Shown here piece after piece: positions 53,978-63,680 of a stretch of DNA of 64,000 bases; the stretch's first letter is position 1; each line of letters opens with the position of its first letter. The translations under genes and the position numbers were made by a program. This stretch comes from Streptomyces sp. Ag109_O5-1 (GTDB lineage: Bacteria; Actinomycetota; Actinomycetes; Streptomycetales; Streptomycetaceae): NCBI RefSeq assembly GCF_003814875.1, contig NZ_RKQF01000001.1:3968001-4032000 (forward strand), given 5' to 3'. The notes under the pieces are model-generated. The model was not told the DNA's origin, ran no database searches, and worked only from the letters and a program-made list of their open reading frames with translations.

Positions 53978-55864
53978 ATGCCTCCGACACGTGCAACCAC
54001 CAAGGAACGGTCCGCCGTCCGTACCCTGCTGCGCCTGTGGCCGTATGTACGGCCGGTGCGGGTGCGGCTGTTCGCCGCCGCGTCCGTGGCGATAGTCGCC
54101 TCCTGCACGGGGCTCGTGATCCCGCTCGTCCTGAAGTGGATGGTGGACGGCCCGGTGGCCGACCGCGACCCCGGCGGGGTCTGGCTCGGCGCGCTGTATC
54201 TGCTGCTGCTCGGATTCGCGGAAGCGCTGCTCTTCGGGTTGCGGCGCTGGCTGGTGGCCAGACCCCTGTCCCATGTCGAGGCGTCGATGCGGGCGGGCCT
54301 CTACGCCCATCTGCAGCGCCTGCCGGTCGCCTTCCACGACCGCTGGGCCTCCGGCCAGCTGCTCTCCCGGGCCACCACCGACCTGATGCTGCTCCGTATG
54401 TTCCTCGCCTTTCCGCTGACCTTCCTGCTGGTCAACGGGGTGACGATCCTCGTCGGTGTGGTGATCATGCTGGCCCAGGACTGGACGCTGGGCCTGGTCA
54501 TCCTCGGCCCCACGGTCCCCGTCATGTGGACGTGTGTGATCTTCGAGAAGCGGTACGCGAAGGTGGCCCGGCTCGCCCAGGACCAGGTCGGCGACCTGAC
54601 GACGGTGGTCGAGGAGAGCGTGCTCGGCATCCGCATCATCAAGGGCTTCGGCAGGCACCGCAGCCAGGCACGCGCCTTCCGTGAACTGGTCCGCACCCTG
54701 CGGGGCACGGAGCTGCGCAAGGCGCGGATGCTGGCGACGATCTGGGGCGTCATCGTGACCCTCCCGGAAGTGGCCATCGGCGCGGCTCTGTTCTGGGGTT
54801 CGGTACAGGTCGCGGAGGGCGACCTGAGCGCGGGCACGCTGGTGGCGTTCCTGTCCACGGCACTGGCCCTGAGGTGGCCGGTGGAGTCGATCGGCTTCCT
54901 GCTGGCGATGAGCCAGGAGGCCGCCACTGCCACCGAGCGGTACTTCGAGGTACGGGACGCGTTGCAGGAGGACGCGGATTCGGCCGCGGCTGAGCGGGGG
55001 CCGAGCGCGCAGTTCCCCGCGCCCCTTCGGGGCACTGTTCATCCACCGGTCGGGGAGCGCCCCGATAGGGGCGCGGGGAACTGCGCGACCAGCCCCAACG
55101 CACCCGCACCCGCACCCGACAACGACGGCATCCGCTTCGACTCCGTCTCCTTCCGCTACCCCGACGCCGCCCCCGATTCCACCCCCACCCTCGCCCACGT
55201 CGACCTCCACATCCGCCCCGGCGAATCCATGGCCCTCGTCGGCGCCACCGGCAGCGGCAAGACCACCCTCACCGCCCTCATCCCCCGCCTGCACGAGACG
55301 ACCTCCGGCCGGATCACCCTCGACGGCGCGGACATCACCGCCATGCCCCGCGAGGAACTCCGCGCCCTGGTCGCCATGGCCTTCGAGGAGCCCACCCTCT
55401 TCTCCGCGTCCGTGGGCGAGAACGTGCTCATGGGAGCCGACGACAACGCCGGCGAGCCCGAGCTGGCACGCGCCCTCGCCGTCGCGCAGGCCGACTTCGC
55501 CCACACCCTCCCGCAGGGCACCGGCACCCAGGTCGGCGAGCAGGGCCTCAGCCTCTCCGGCGGCCAGCGCCAGCGCCTCGCGCTGGCGCGGGCGGTCGTC
55601 GGCCGGCCCCGCTTCCTCGTCCTTGACGACCCCCTGTCCGCCCTGGACGTGCACACGGAGGCCGCCGTGGAGGCGGCCCTGCGCGACGTCCTCACCGACA
55701 CCACCGCCCTGATCGTCGCCCACCGCCCCTCCACCGTGCTGCTCGCCGACCGGGTCGCCCTGCTCTCCGGCGGCCGTATCACCGCCGTCGGCACCCACCA
55801 CGAACTGCTCCGCACCAACGCCGAGTACGCCCATCTGATGTCCGGGGAGGATCACCGCCGATGA
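53978..55864 (+). CDS. ABC half-exporter A (TMD-NBD) with in-frame repeat insertion
   Basis: 628 residues. Six-helix exporter domain (about 15-330), then NBD (about 380-628): Walker A LVGATGSGKTTL, signature GLSLSGGQRQR, Walker B FLVLDDPLSALD with Asp where the catalytic Glu normally stands, and H-loop LIVAHRPS. Residues about 343-377 are encoded by a dispersed repeat and lie in the linker between domains. Its stop overlaps gene B as ATGA, so A and B are likely a heterodimer. There is no good ribosome binding site; TAGGCT 8 nt upstream suggests a leaderless start. Confidence 0.9.
   Translation: MPPTRATTKERSAVRTLLRLWPYVRPVRVRLFAAASVAIVASCTGLVIPLVLKWMVDGPVADRDPGGVWLGALYLLLLGFAEALLFGLRRWLVARPLSHVEASMRAGLYAHLQRLPVAFHDRWASGQLLSRATTDLMLLRMFLAFPLTFLLVNGVTILVGVVIMLAQDWTLGLVILGPTVPVMWTCVIFEKRYAKVARLAQDQVGDLTTVVEESVLGIRIIKGFGRHRSQARAFRELVRTLRGTELRKARMLATIWGVIVTLPEVAIGAALFWGSVQVAEGDLSAGTLVAFLSTALALRWPVESIGFLLAMSQEAATATERYFEVRDALQEDADSAAAERGPSAQFPAPLRGTVHPPVGERPDRGAGNCATSPNAPAPAPDNDGIRFDSVSFRYPDAAPDSTPTLAHVDLHIRPGESMALVGATGSGKTTLTALIPRLHETTSGRITLDGADITAMPREELRALVAMAFEEPTLFSASVGENVLMGADDNAGEPELARALAVAQADFAHTLPQGTGTQVGEQGLSLSGGQRQRLALARAVVGRPRFLVLDDPLSALDVHTEAAVEAALRDVLTDTTALIVAHRPSTVLLADRVALLSGGRITAVGTHHELLRTNAEYAHLMSGEDHRR
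55006..55105 (+). repeat. Dispersed repeat inside half-exporter A, with 21-bp perfect inverted repeat
   Basis: The 21-nt segment 55006-55026 (CGCGCAGTTCCCCGCGCCCC plus T) is the exact reverse complement of 55067-55087, with 40 nt between. The right arm continues into CCAGCCCCAACGCACCCGCAC, matching the tail of the copy at 45.0 kb. Translated in the gene's frame it gives DRGAGNCATSPNAPAPAP. The total length is a multiple of three or nearly so, leaving the gene open. Confidence 0.85.
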
Positions 55865-57726
55865 CCGCCGCCACCTCCCTGCCCGCCCCCGACGAGGACG
55901 ACGAACTCCCCAGGCCGAAGTCCGCCGCCGCGACCGGCGACCCCTTCGACCAGGACGTCCTGCCGACCCCGCCCGGCGCCACGGCCGCCCTCCTGCGTTC
56001 GCTCCTCGCGCCCCTGACGGCGCGGGTCGCCGTCACCACGCTCCTCCTCCTGCTCCAGCAGGCGGCGGTGCAGGCGGGCCCGCTGCTGGTGGCGTACGCC
56101 ATCGACCGGGCCGTACCGGCGTTCCGCCACCACGACCACGGTCCGCTGATCGCCGTGGCGGTCGGCTACGGCGGGTGCGCCCTGCTCTCCGGCGGCCTCC
56201 AGTACGCCTTCATCGAGGCCTCCGCCCGCGTCAACCAGGACGTGCTCCTCGATCTGCGCGGCCGCATCTTCCGCCATGCGCAGGCACTGAGCGTCGACTT
56301 CCACGAGCGCTACACGTCCGGCCGCCTGATCTCCCGGTCCACCACGGACGTCGAGTCGCTCCGCGAGCTCCTGAGCGAAGGCCTGCAGGAACTCGTCACC
56401 GTCATCCTCTCCTTCCTCTACATCTCGGCGATGCTGCTCTGGCTGGACCTCGGGCTCGGTGCGGTGGCGGTGGCCTCGTTCGTGCCGCTGTACCTGCTGG
56501 TGCGGCAGTACCAGCGGCGTGCGGTACGGGTGTACAAGGCGCGGTCCACGGCGATCGCGGCGGTGATCGTGAAGTTCGTGGAGACGATGAACGGCATCCG
56601 TCCGGTGCGCGCGTTCCGCCGGGAGGCCGCGAACGACGCCGAGTTCGCCGTGCTGAACCGCCGCCACGAGCTCACGAACGGCGACGCGCTCCTGGAGATG
56701 GCGCGGTATGTCGTCGGCTCCCGGCTGGTCGCCAACACATCGGTGGCGGTGATCGTGCTGTGGGGCGCCTACCGGGTGGCGTCCGGCTCCCTCGAACTCG
56801 GCGTCCTCGCGGCGGCCGTCCTCTATCTGCGACGGCTCTACGACCCGATCGACCGCCTCGGCATGTTCCTCAACTCCTACCAGTCGGCGGCCGCGTCACT
56901 GGAGAAGATCGCAGGCCTGCTGGCCCAGACCCCGTCCGTGCCGGAGCCCTCGGTCCCCAAGGAGCTGCCCCCGCTCGCGACCGAACTCCCCGGCCGCGAG
57001 GTCGTCTTCGAAGGCGTCCGCTTCGCCTATCGCACCGGCGGCGAGGTCCTCCCCCGCTTCGACCTCGCCCTCCCGGCCGGCCAGACGGTCGCGGTCGTCG
57101 GCTCCACGGGCGCCGGCAAGTCGACCCTCGCCAAACTCCTCGCCCGCTTCTACGACCCGTCCGACGGCCGGGTCCTCCTCGACGGCGTGGACCTGCGCGA
57201 GCTGACCGTGCCCGAGCTGCGGCGCGGGGTGGTCATGGTCACCCAGGAGGCGTTCCTGTTCTCCGGCACGGTCGCCGAGAACATCGCCATCGGCCGCCCG
57301 GACGCGACCCGTGCGGAGATCGAGCAGGCGGCGAAGGCGATCGGCGCGCACGAGTTCATCGCCGCGCTGCCCGACGGGTACGACACGGACGTCCGCAAGC
57401 GCGGTGGGCGCATTTCGGCGGGTCAGCGCCAACTGGTCGCGTTCGCACGTGCCTTGCTCGCCGACCCGGCGGTGCTGATCCTCGACGAGGCCACCAGCTC
57501 CCTGGACATCCCCGGCGAGCGGGCCGTGCAGCGGGCCATGACAACGGTGCTGAAGGGCCGTACGGCGGTGGTGATCGCACACCGTCTGTCGACCGTGGAG
57601 ATCGCCGACCGGGTGCTGGTGATGGAACACGGCCGGATCGTCGAGGACGGCCGCCCGGCCGAACTCATCGCGGGCACCGGCCGGTTCGCGGACCTGCACC
57701 GGGCGTGGCGGGACAGTCTGGCCTAG
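55861..57726 (+). CDS. ABC half-exporter B (TMD-NBD)
   Basis: 621 residues. Acidic N-terminal tail, exporter membrane domain (about 45-340) and NBD: Walker A VVGSTGAGKSTLAKLL, signature GGRISAGQRQL (Ala replaces the first Gly of SGG), Walker B VLILDEATSSLD with intact Glu, and H-loop VVIAHRLST. The altered signature would face the altered Walker B of subunit A, which supports an A-B heterodimer with one weak ATP site. Confidence 0.93.
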   Translation: MTAATSLPAPDEDDELPRPKSAAATGDPFDQDVLPTPPGATAALLRSLLAPLTARVAVTTLLLLLQQAAVQAGPLLVAYAIDRAVPAFRHHDHGPLIAVAVGYGGCALLSGGLQYAFIEASARVNQDVLLDLRGRIFRHAQALSVDFHERYTSGRLISRSTTDVESLRELLSEGLQELVTVILSFLYISAMLLWLDLGLGAVAVASFVPLYLLVRQYQRRAVRVYKARSTAIAAVIVKFVETMNGIRPVRAFRREAANDAEFAVLNRRHELTNGDALLEMARYVVGSRLVANTSVAVIVLWGAYRVASGSLELGVLAAAVLYLRRLYDPIDRLGMFLNSYQSAAASLEKIAGLLAQTPSVPEPSVPKELPPLATELPGREVVFEGVRFAYRTGGEVLPRFDLALPAGQTVAVVGSTGAGKSTLAKLLARFYDPSDGRVLLDGVDLRELTVPELRRGVVMVTQEAFLFSGTVAENIAIGRPDATRAEIEQAAKAIGAHEFIAALPDGYDTDVRKRGGRISAGQRQLVAFARALLADPAVLILDEATSSLDIPGERAVQRAMTTVLKGRTAVVIAHRLSTVEIADRVLVMEHGRIVEDGRPAELIAGTGRFADLHRAWRDSLA

Positions 57727-57748
57727 CGGAGGGAACGAGGGTCGCAGG

Positions 57749-59533
57749 GTGATCGACGCGTACGAGGATCCGGGCACGCCCGACACACGCGGCGGCTGGT
57801 CCTATCTGTGGTGGCTGGTGCGCCGCCAGCCGGGCCGGTCGCTCGCCGGGGCGCTCCTGGGCAGCTCCTGGCTGACACTGATGGCCGGGACGCCGTACAT
57901 GATGGCGCGGGCCGTGGACGACGGCCTGGTGCCGGGCCATATGGCGGTGCTGGCCGGATGGACGGCGGCGATCTTCGTCCTGGGGGCGTTCAACGCATGG
58001 CTCAGCATCATGCGTCACCGCACCATGACCCGGGTGCGGATGGACGCCTACTTCCGCACCATCAAGGCGGTCGTGGGGCACTCGGTACGCCTCGGCGCCG
58101 GACTGCCGCGCCGGGCCGGGGCCGGAGAGGTCGTCACGATCGGCGTCAGTGACGTGCACACCATCGCCCAGGCGCTGACCGTCGTCGGCCCCGGGGTGGG
58201 CGCGGTGGTCGTGTACGCGGTGGTGGCCGGACTCCTCCTGACCGTCTCGCCGCTGCTGACCGCCGTGGTGCTGCTCGGCGTCCCGGTGGTGGCCCTGGTG
58301 GCGGGCCCGCTGGCCCGGCGGCTGCAGGGCAGGGAGACCGAGTACCGGGAGGGCCAGGGCGTGCTCACGGCCCGCATCGGCGACCTCGCGGGCGGCCTCC
58401 GTGTCCTGAACGGCCTCGGCGGCAAAGGCCTGTTCGCGGACTCCTTCCGCGAGGACTCCCAGCACCTGCGCGCCCAGGGCTACCGGGTGGGCGCGGTCGC
58501 CAGCTGGGTCCAGGCCCTGGGCGTGGGCCTGCCCACGGTGTTCCTGGCGGTGGTGACCTGGATCGCGGCCCGGATGGCGGCCCGCGGGGACATCACGGTG
58601 GGCCAGCTGGTCTCGGTGTACGGCTATGTCGCGGTCCTGGTCAGCCCGGTGGCGTTCCTGCTGGACATGGGCTACCAGCTCAGCCGGGGCGTGGTGGCCG
58701 CCCGCAGGGTGGTACGCCTGCTGCGCCTGGAGCCGGAGCCGGACACCGGCACCGAACAGGCGCCGAACGAGCCCTCGGTGCTGCACGATCCGGAGTCCGG
58801 CGTGCGGGTGCGCCCGGGCCGGCTGGCGGCGCTGGTGGGCGCCGGCCCGGCGGAGACGACGGCGGTGATCGACCGCCTGGGCCGCTACACACGCTCGGAC
58901 GCCACATGGGGAGGCGTACGACTGGACGCGGTACCGCTCCCCGAAGTACGCACCCGCATCCTCGTCGCCGACAACGATGCGGACCTCTTCGCAGGCTCCC
59001 TGACCGATGTCATCACCGGAGGCGCCGACGCGCCCGGAAGGGGCGCGGGGAACTGCGCGACAAGCCCCCACTCACCCGCACCAGCCGCTCAGCCATCCGC
59101 CGCACCCCCTGACGCGCGCATCACCGCAGCCCTCCACGCAGCCGCGGCAACGGACATCGTCCAGGCCCTCCCCGCCGGCCTCGACTCCCCCGTCGACGCC
59201 CAGGCCCGCAACCTCTCCGGAGGCCAACGCCAACGCATCCGGCTCGTAAGGGCATTACTCGCCGACCCCGAGATCCTCCTCGCCGTGGAACCCACCTCCG
59301 CCCTCGACGCCCACACCGAGTCCCTCGTCGCGGAGCGCCTCCGCGACGCCCGCGACGGCCGCACCACCCTCGTCACCACCACCTCTCCCCTGCTGCTGGC
59401 CCGCGTGGACGAGGTGATCTACCTGGTCGACGGCAAGGTCGCGGCGACGGGTACGCACGAGGAACTGCTGGAGTACGCACCCGGCTACCGCGCTCTCGTG
59501 GCCCGGGACACCGAGGAGGAGGTCGTAAGGTGA
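57749..59533 (+). CDS. ABC half-exporter C with degenerate nucleotide-binding site and repeat insertion
   Basis: 594 residues. The membrane domain is normal (about 20-320). In the NBD the Walker A position reads VGAGPAETTAV, lacking the Lys, and Walker B reads ILLAVEPTSALD, lacking the Asp, while the signature NLSGGQRQR is intact. Residues about 428-446 derive from a dispersed repeat inserted between Q-loop region and signature. Such a subunit can only work with a partner that supplies a good Walker A/B; gene D, overlapping its stop as GTGA, is that partner. Confidence 0.9.
   Translation: MIDAYEDPGTPDTRGGWSYLWWLVRRQPGRSLAGALLGSSWLTLMAGTPYMMARAVDDGLVPGHMAVLAGWTAAIFVLGAFNAWLSIMRHRTMTRVRMDAYFRTIKAVVGHSVRLGAGLPRRAGAGEVVTIGVSDVHTIAQALTVVGPGVGAVVVYAVVAGLLLTVSPLLTAVVLLGVPVVALVAGPLARRLQGRETEYREGQGVLTARIGDLAGGLRVLNGLGGKGLFADSFREDSQHLRAQGYRVGAVASWVQALGVGLPTVFLAVVTWIAARMAARGDITVGQLVSVYGYVAVLVSPVAFLLDMGYQLSRGVVAARRVVRLLRLEPEPDTGTEQAPNEPSVLHDPESGVRVRPGRLAALVGAGPAETTAVIDRLGRYTRSDATWGGVRLDAVPLPEVRTRILVADNDADLFAGSLTDVITGGADAPGRGAGNCATSPHSPAPAAQPSAAPPDARITAALHAAAATDIVQALPAGLDSPVDAQARNLSGGQRQRIRLVRALLADPEILLAVEPTSALDAHTESLVAERLRDARDGRTTLVTTTSPLLLARVDEVIYLVDGKVAATGTHEELLEYAPGYRALVARDTEEEVVR
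59031..59083 (+). repeat. Dispersed repeat inside half-exporter C
   Basis: CGCCCGGAAGGGGCGCGGGG then AACTGCGCGACAAGCCCCCA and CTCACCCGCAC. It matches the right half of the copy at 55067-55105 at almost every base, in the same orientation and the same reading frame, encoding GRGAGNCATSPHSPAPA. The left arm of the inverted repeat is absent here. Confidence 0.85.
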
Positions 59534-61272
59534 CGACGAGTCAACTCCCGGTCGCCGGGCGGGCCGACGTACGGCGGGCCACCCTCCGCCTGGTGAAGGC
59601 CGACCGCAGGGCCTTCACCGCCGCCCTGCTCCTGAACGCGCTCGCCGCCGCGACCGGTCTTGTCGGCCCCTGGCTGGTCGGCCGGATCGTGGACGCGGTA
59701 CGGGCCGGCCGCGGGGTCGGGTCGGTGGACCGTCTCGCCCTGTGGATCCTGCTCTGCTCACTCGCCCAGTTGCTGTTCGCGCGGGCCGCCCGCTACGTCG
59801 GCCACCGCTTCGGCGAGCGGACGCTGGCCCGGGTCCGCGAGGAGTTCGTGGAGCGGGCGCTGGCGCTGCCCGCGTCGGTGGTGGAGCGGGCCGGCACCGG
59901 CGACCTGACCGCGCGCGGCACCGCCGATGTGAGCACCGTCGGCACCACGCTCCGGGACGCCGGGCCCGAGATGCTGGTCTGCGCGGTGCAGGCGCTGTTC
60001 GTGATGGGCGCGGTGTTCGCGCTGAATCCGCTGCTCGGTGTGTTCGGGGTGCTGGGGCTGACCCCGATCTGGTGCGCGCTGCGCTGGTATCTGCGCCGGG
60101 CGAGGGACGGCTACCTCACGGAGGGCGCGACCACCTCCGGGGTCGCGGAGATCGTCACGGCGACGGTGACCGGGGCCCGTACCGTGGAGGCGTTGCGGCT
60201 GCAGGAGCAGCGGATCGCGGCGAGCCGGGACGCGCTGGAGGCCAACCGGAAGGCCCGGTTCTACACGCTGTATCTGCGGACCGTGTTCTTCCCGGCGGTC
60301 GAGGTGTCGTATTCCATTCCGGTCGCGGGGGTGCTGCTGCTCGGCGGGATGCTGCATGTGGGCATCGGGGTGGTGGTGTCGGCGGCGCTGTATCTGAGGC
60401 AGTTCTCGGAGCCGCTGGACCAGATCCTGATGCGGGTGGAGCAGCTCCAGTCCAGCAGTGCCTCGTTCGCCCGGGTGGAGGGGCTGGCACAGGCACCGCG
60501 GGCGGCTGCCGACCGGGCGGCACCGGCTCCGGCGGACGACCGGATCGATGTGCGCGGGGTGCGGTACGCGTACGAGCGCGGTGGCGAGGTGCTGCGCGGG
60601 GTGGACCTGACGGTGCGGCCCGGGGAGCGGCTCGCGGTGGTAGGGCCGTCCGGCGCCGGGAAGACGACGCTGAGCCGGCTGCTCGCGGGCGTCGAGGCGC
60701 CCGGGGCCGGCACGGTGACCGTGGGCGGGGTGCCGATCGCCGGCCTGGAGCCGGAGCGGCTGCGCCGTCAGGTCGTCCTCGTCACCCAGGAGCACCATGT
60801 CTTCCTGGGTACAGTCCGGGACAACCTCCTGATCGCCGAACCGGCCGCGCCGGACGAGGACCTGTGGGCGGCGCTGACGGCCGTCGGCGCCGACGCATGG
60901 GTGCGCGGCCTCCCCGAGGGCCTCGACACCCGCCTCGGCAGCGGCGGTTGCGCCACGGACGGCTCCCAGGCCCAGCAACTCGCCCTGGCGCGGGTGGTGC
61001 TGGCGGATCCGCACACCCTGATCCTGGACGAGGCGACCGCGCTGCTGGACCCGACGACCGCCCGGCACACCGAGCGCGCCCTGGCCGCCGTACTGGAGGG
61101 CCGTACGGTCATCGCCATCGCCCACCGTCTGCACACCGCGCACGACGCCGACCGGGTGGCCGTGATGGAGAACGGCCTCCTCACCGAACTCGGCACGCAC
61201 GAGGACCTGGTGGCGGCGGGCGGGGCGTACGCGGCGCTGTGGTCGACCTGGCACGGCGACAAGGCCCCCTGA
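59530..61272 (+). CDS. ABC half-exporter D (TMD-NBD)
   Basis: 580 residues. Exporter membrane domain (about 15-320) then NBD: Walker A VVGPSGAGKTTLSRLL, Walker B TLILDEATALLD with Glu, and H-loop IAIAHRLHT are intact. The signature, however, is ATDGSQAQQLALAR instead of LSGGQ. This broken signature would pair with the broken Walker A/B of subunit C, while C's good signature meets D's good Walker motifs. GTG 59530 overlaps the stop of C. Typical of asymmetric heterodimeric exporters. Confidence 0.92.
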   Translation: MTTSQLPVAGRADVRRATLRLVKADRRAFTAALLLNALAAATGLVGPWLVGRIVDAVRAGRGVGSVDRLALWILLCSLAQLLFARAARYVGHRFGERTLARVREEFVERALALPASVVERAGTGDLTARGTADVSTVGTTLRDAGPEMLVCAVQALFVMGAVFALNPLLGVFGVLGLTPIWCALRWYLRRARDGYLTEGATTSGVAEIVTATVTGARTVEALRLQEQRIAASRDALEANRKARFYTLYLRTVFFPAVEVSYSIPVAGVLLLGGMLHVGIGVVVSAALYLRQFSEPLDQILMRVEQLQSSSASFARVEGLAQAPRAAADRAAPAPADDRIDVRGVRYAYERGGEVLRGVDLTVRPGERLAVVGPSGAGKTTLSRLLAGVEAPGAGTVTVGGVPIAGLEPERLRRQVVLVTQEHHVFLGTVRDNLLIAEPAAPDEDLWAALTAVGADAWVRGLPEGLDTRLGSGGCATDGSQAQQLALARVVLADPHTLILDEATALLDPTTARHTERALAAVLEGRTVIAIAHRLHTAHDADRVAVMENGLLTELGTHEDLVAAGGAYAALWSTWHGDKAP

Positions 61273-61574
61273 ACCCCGGCCTCTCCGCGATGCGGCCCCA
61301 GCCCCTCCCCAACGCTCCGCATATCGAACATGAACATCCGGACAACGAACGATTTCCGGCCAAGTTCCTGACGCGGTCCTGACAGACGACGTTTTCTGCT
61401 GCCACTCTTCCCACGGTCGACTCACAGCAACCCCACAGAATCACCCCACCGCTGCCGAGTCCGGCACTGCACGCGCACGTGGTTCCGCGTTCCGCCTGTT
61501 CTGCCCGGACCGCCCACCCGCGGCCCGGATCTCCCCTGGCCGTGTGACCCGCGGCCATGCAGAAGGAGTCAGTG

Positions 61575-63611
61575 TTGAGTAGCACTTCCTCTCGCAGACG
61601 CACCCCCCACCGCACCGCAGTAGTGGCCCTCGCGGGCGTCACCGCCCTGATCGCCGCCGCCGTCCAGTCCGGCGCCGCCAGCGCCACCCCCGCCAAGCCG
61701 CAGACCGGCAAGGTGAACAGCGCCCACCGGGCCGTCAGCCTCTCGGCCTCGCAGCGCGCCGAACTGCTCCGCGACGCGAGCACCGAACGGGCCGCCACCG
61801 CCAGGGCGATAGGCCTCGGCGCCCAGGAGAAGCTGGTCGTCAAGGACATCGTCAAGGACGCCGACGGCACGCTGCACACCCGCTACGAGCGCACCTACGC
61901 GGGCCTGCCCGTCCTCGGCGGCGACCTGATCGTCGACACCGCCAAGTCGGGCGCCACCGAGCGTGTCATCAAGGCGAACAACGCCACGCTGAAGGTCCCC
62001 TCGCTCACGCCCCGGGTCACCGCGGGCAAGGCCGAGAAGACGGCGCTGTCGGCCGCCAGGGCGCTGGGTTCCACCAAGTCGGCCGCCGACGGCGCCCGCA
62101 AGGTGATCTGGGCCGGCTCCGGCACCCCCGTCCTCGCCTACGAGACGATCGTCGGCGGTTTCCAGGACGACGGCACGCCCAACCAGCTGCACGTCGTCAC
62201 CGACGCGGCCACCGGCAAGAGGCTCTTCGAGTACCAGGGCATCGACACCGCGACCGGTACCGGCAACACCCAGTACAGCGGCTCGGTCTCGCTGACCACG
62301 ACCCAGTCGGGCTCGACGTACAACCTGACCGACGGCGACCGCGGCGGCCACAAGACGTACAACCTGAACCACGGCACCTCGGGCACCGGCACGCTGTTCT
62401 CGCAGTCGAGCAACACCTGGGGCAACAGCACCACGTCGAACGCCGCCACCGCGGGCGCCGACGCGCACTACGGGGCCGCCGAGACCTGGGACTTCTACAA
62501 GAACACCTTCGGCCGCAGCGGCATCAAGAACAACGGTGTCGGCGCCTACTCCCGCGTCCACTACGGCAACTCGTACGTGAACGCGTTCTGGGACGACAGC
62601 TGCTTCTGCATGACCTACGGCGACGGTTCCGGCAACGCGGACCCGCTGACCGCGCTCGACGTGGCGGGCCACGAGATGAGCCACGGCGTCACCTCGAACA
62701 CGGCCGGCCTCAACTACAGCGGTGAGTCCGGCGGGTTGAACGAGGCGACCTCCGACATCATGGGCACCGGCGTGGAGTTCTACGCCAACAACTCCACCGA
62801 CGTCGGCGACTACCTCATCGGCGAGAAGATCAACATCAACGGCGACGGCACGCCGCTGCGCTACATGGACAAGCCCAGCAAGGACGGCAGCTCCGCCGAC
62901 TACTGGTCCTCGTCCGTCGGCGGCCTCGACGTGCACTACTCGTCCGGCGTGGCGAACCACTTCTTCTACCTGCTGAGCGAGGGCAGCGGCGCCAAGGTCA
63001 TCAACGGCGTCAGCTACAACTCGCCCACGAAGGACGGCCTTCCGGTCACCGGCATCGGCCGGGACAAGGCGCTGCAGATCTGGTACCGCGCCCTCACCAC
63101 CAAGTTCACCTCGACCACCAACTACGCGAGTGCCCGCACCGGCACCCTCGCGGCGGCGGGCGAGCTGTACGGCACCACGAGCACCGAGTACAAGACCGTG
63201 CAGGACGCCTGGGCGGCCGTCGCGGTCGGCTCGCGTTCAGGCGGTGGTGGCGGCGGTACGGGCACGTCGTTCGAGAACACCACTCCGGTGTCGATTCCGG
63301 ACAACGGGCCGGCCGTCACCTCGTCGATCACGGTCTCCGGCCGCACCGGCAACGCGCCGAGCAACTTGCAGGTAACGCCGAATATCAGCCACACCTGGCG
63401 TGGCGACCTGGTGATCGATCTCGTCGGTCCGTCCGGGACGTCGTACCGGCTGAAGAACTTCAGCTCGTCCGACTCGGCGGACGACGTGACGGACACCTAC
63501 ACGGTGAACGCCTCGTCGGAATCGGCCAATGGGACCTGGACATTGAAGGTTCAGGACCAGGCCGCACAGGACGTCGGCACGATCAACAGCTGGAAGCTGA
63601 CGTTCCCGTAA
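61575..63611 (+). CDS. Secreted M4 (thermolysin-type) neutral metalloprotease
   Basis: 678 residues. TTG 61575 has AAGGAG six nt upstream and gives a signal peptide ending GAASA. FTP and PepSY propeptide (about 50-215), then the M4 domain: HEMSH with His366, Glu367 and His370, and NEATSD with Glu390 as third zinc ligand, the thermolysin spacing. After a Gly-rich linker (about 555-562) a proprotein-convertase P domain (about 565-678) ends the protein. A 17-bp terminator follows. A second M4-type precursor begins downstream. Confidence 0.95.
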   Translation: MSSTSSRRRTPHRTAVVALAGVTALIAAAVQSGAASATPAKPQTGKVNSAHRAVSLSASQRAELLRDASTERAATARAIGLGAQEKLVVKDIVKDADGTLHTRYERTYAGLPVLGGDLIVDTAKSGATERVIKANNATLKVPSLTPRVTAGKAEKTALSAARALGSTKSAADGARKVIWAGSGTPVLAYETIVGGFQDDGTPNQLHVVTDAATGKRLFEYQGIDTATGTGNTQYSGSVSLTTTQSGSTYNLTDGDRGGHKTYNLNHGTSGTGTLFSQSSNTWGNSTTSNAATAGADAHYGAAETWDFYKNTFGRSGIKNNGVGAYSRVHYGNSYVNAFWDDSCFCMTYGDGSGNADPLTALDVAGHEMSHGVTSNTAGLNYSGESGGLNEATSDIMGTGVEFYANNSTDVGDYLIGEKININGDGTPLRYMDKPSKDGSSADYWSSSVGGLDVHYSSGVANHFFYLLSEGSGAKVINGVSYNSPTKDGLPVTGIGRDKALQIWYRALTTKFTSTTNYASARTGTLAAAGELYGTTSTEYKTVQDAWAAVAVGSRSGGGGGGTGTSFENTTPVSIPDNGPAVTSSITVSGRTGNAPSNLQVTPNISHTWRGDLVIDLVGPSGTSYRLKNFSSSDSADDVTDTYTVNASSESANGTWTLKVQDQAAQDVGTINSWKLTFP

Positions 63612-63635
63612 ACCGCAGGGCAGCGGCATGAACGG

Positions 63636-63680
63636 CGGGCGCCGTCCGGGGGTCCGACTCCCCCGGACGGCGCCCGTTTT
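63636..63680 (+). terminator. Strong intrinsic terminator after the M4 protease gene
   Basis: A perfect 17-bp GC-rich stem (63636-63652 with 63660-63676) with a 7-nt loop is followed directly by TTTT. This is a classical rho-independent terminator, 25 nt past the stop codon, and the clearest one in the window. Confidence 0.95.

Noticed and set aside
61569..62960. 463-codon minus-strand frame opposite the M4 protease
   Set aside because: Gly/Val/Arg-rich without motifs, and directly opposite the zinc-site region.
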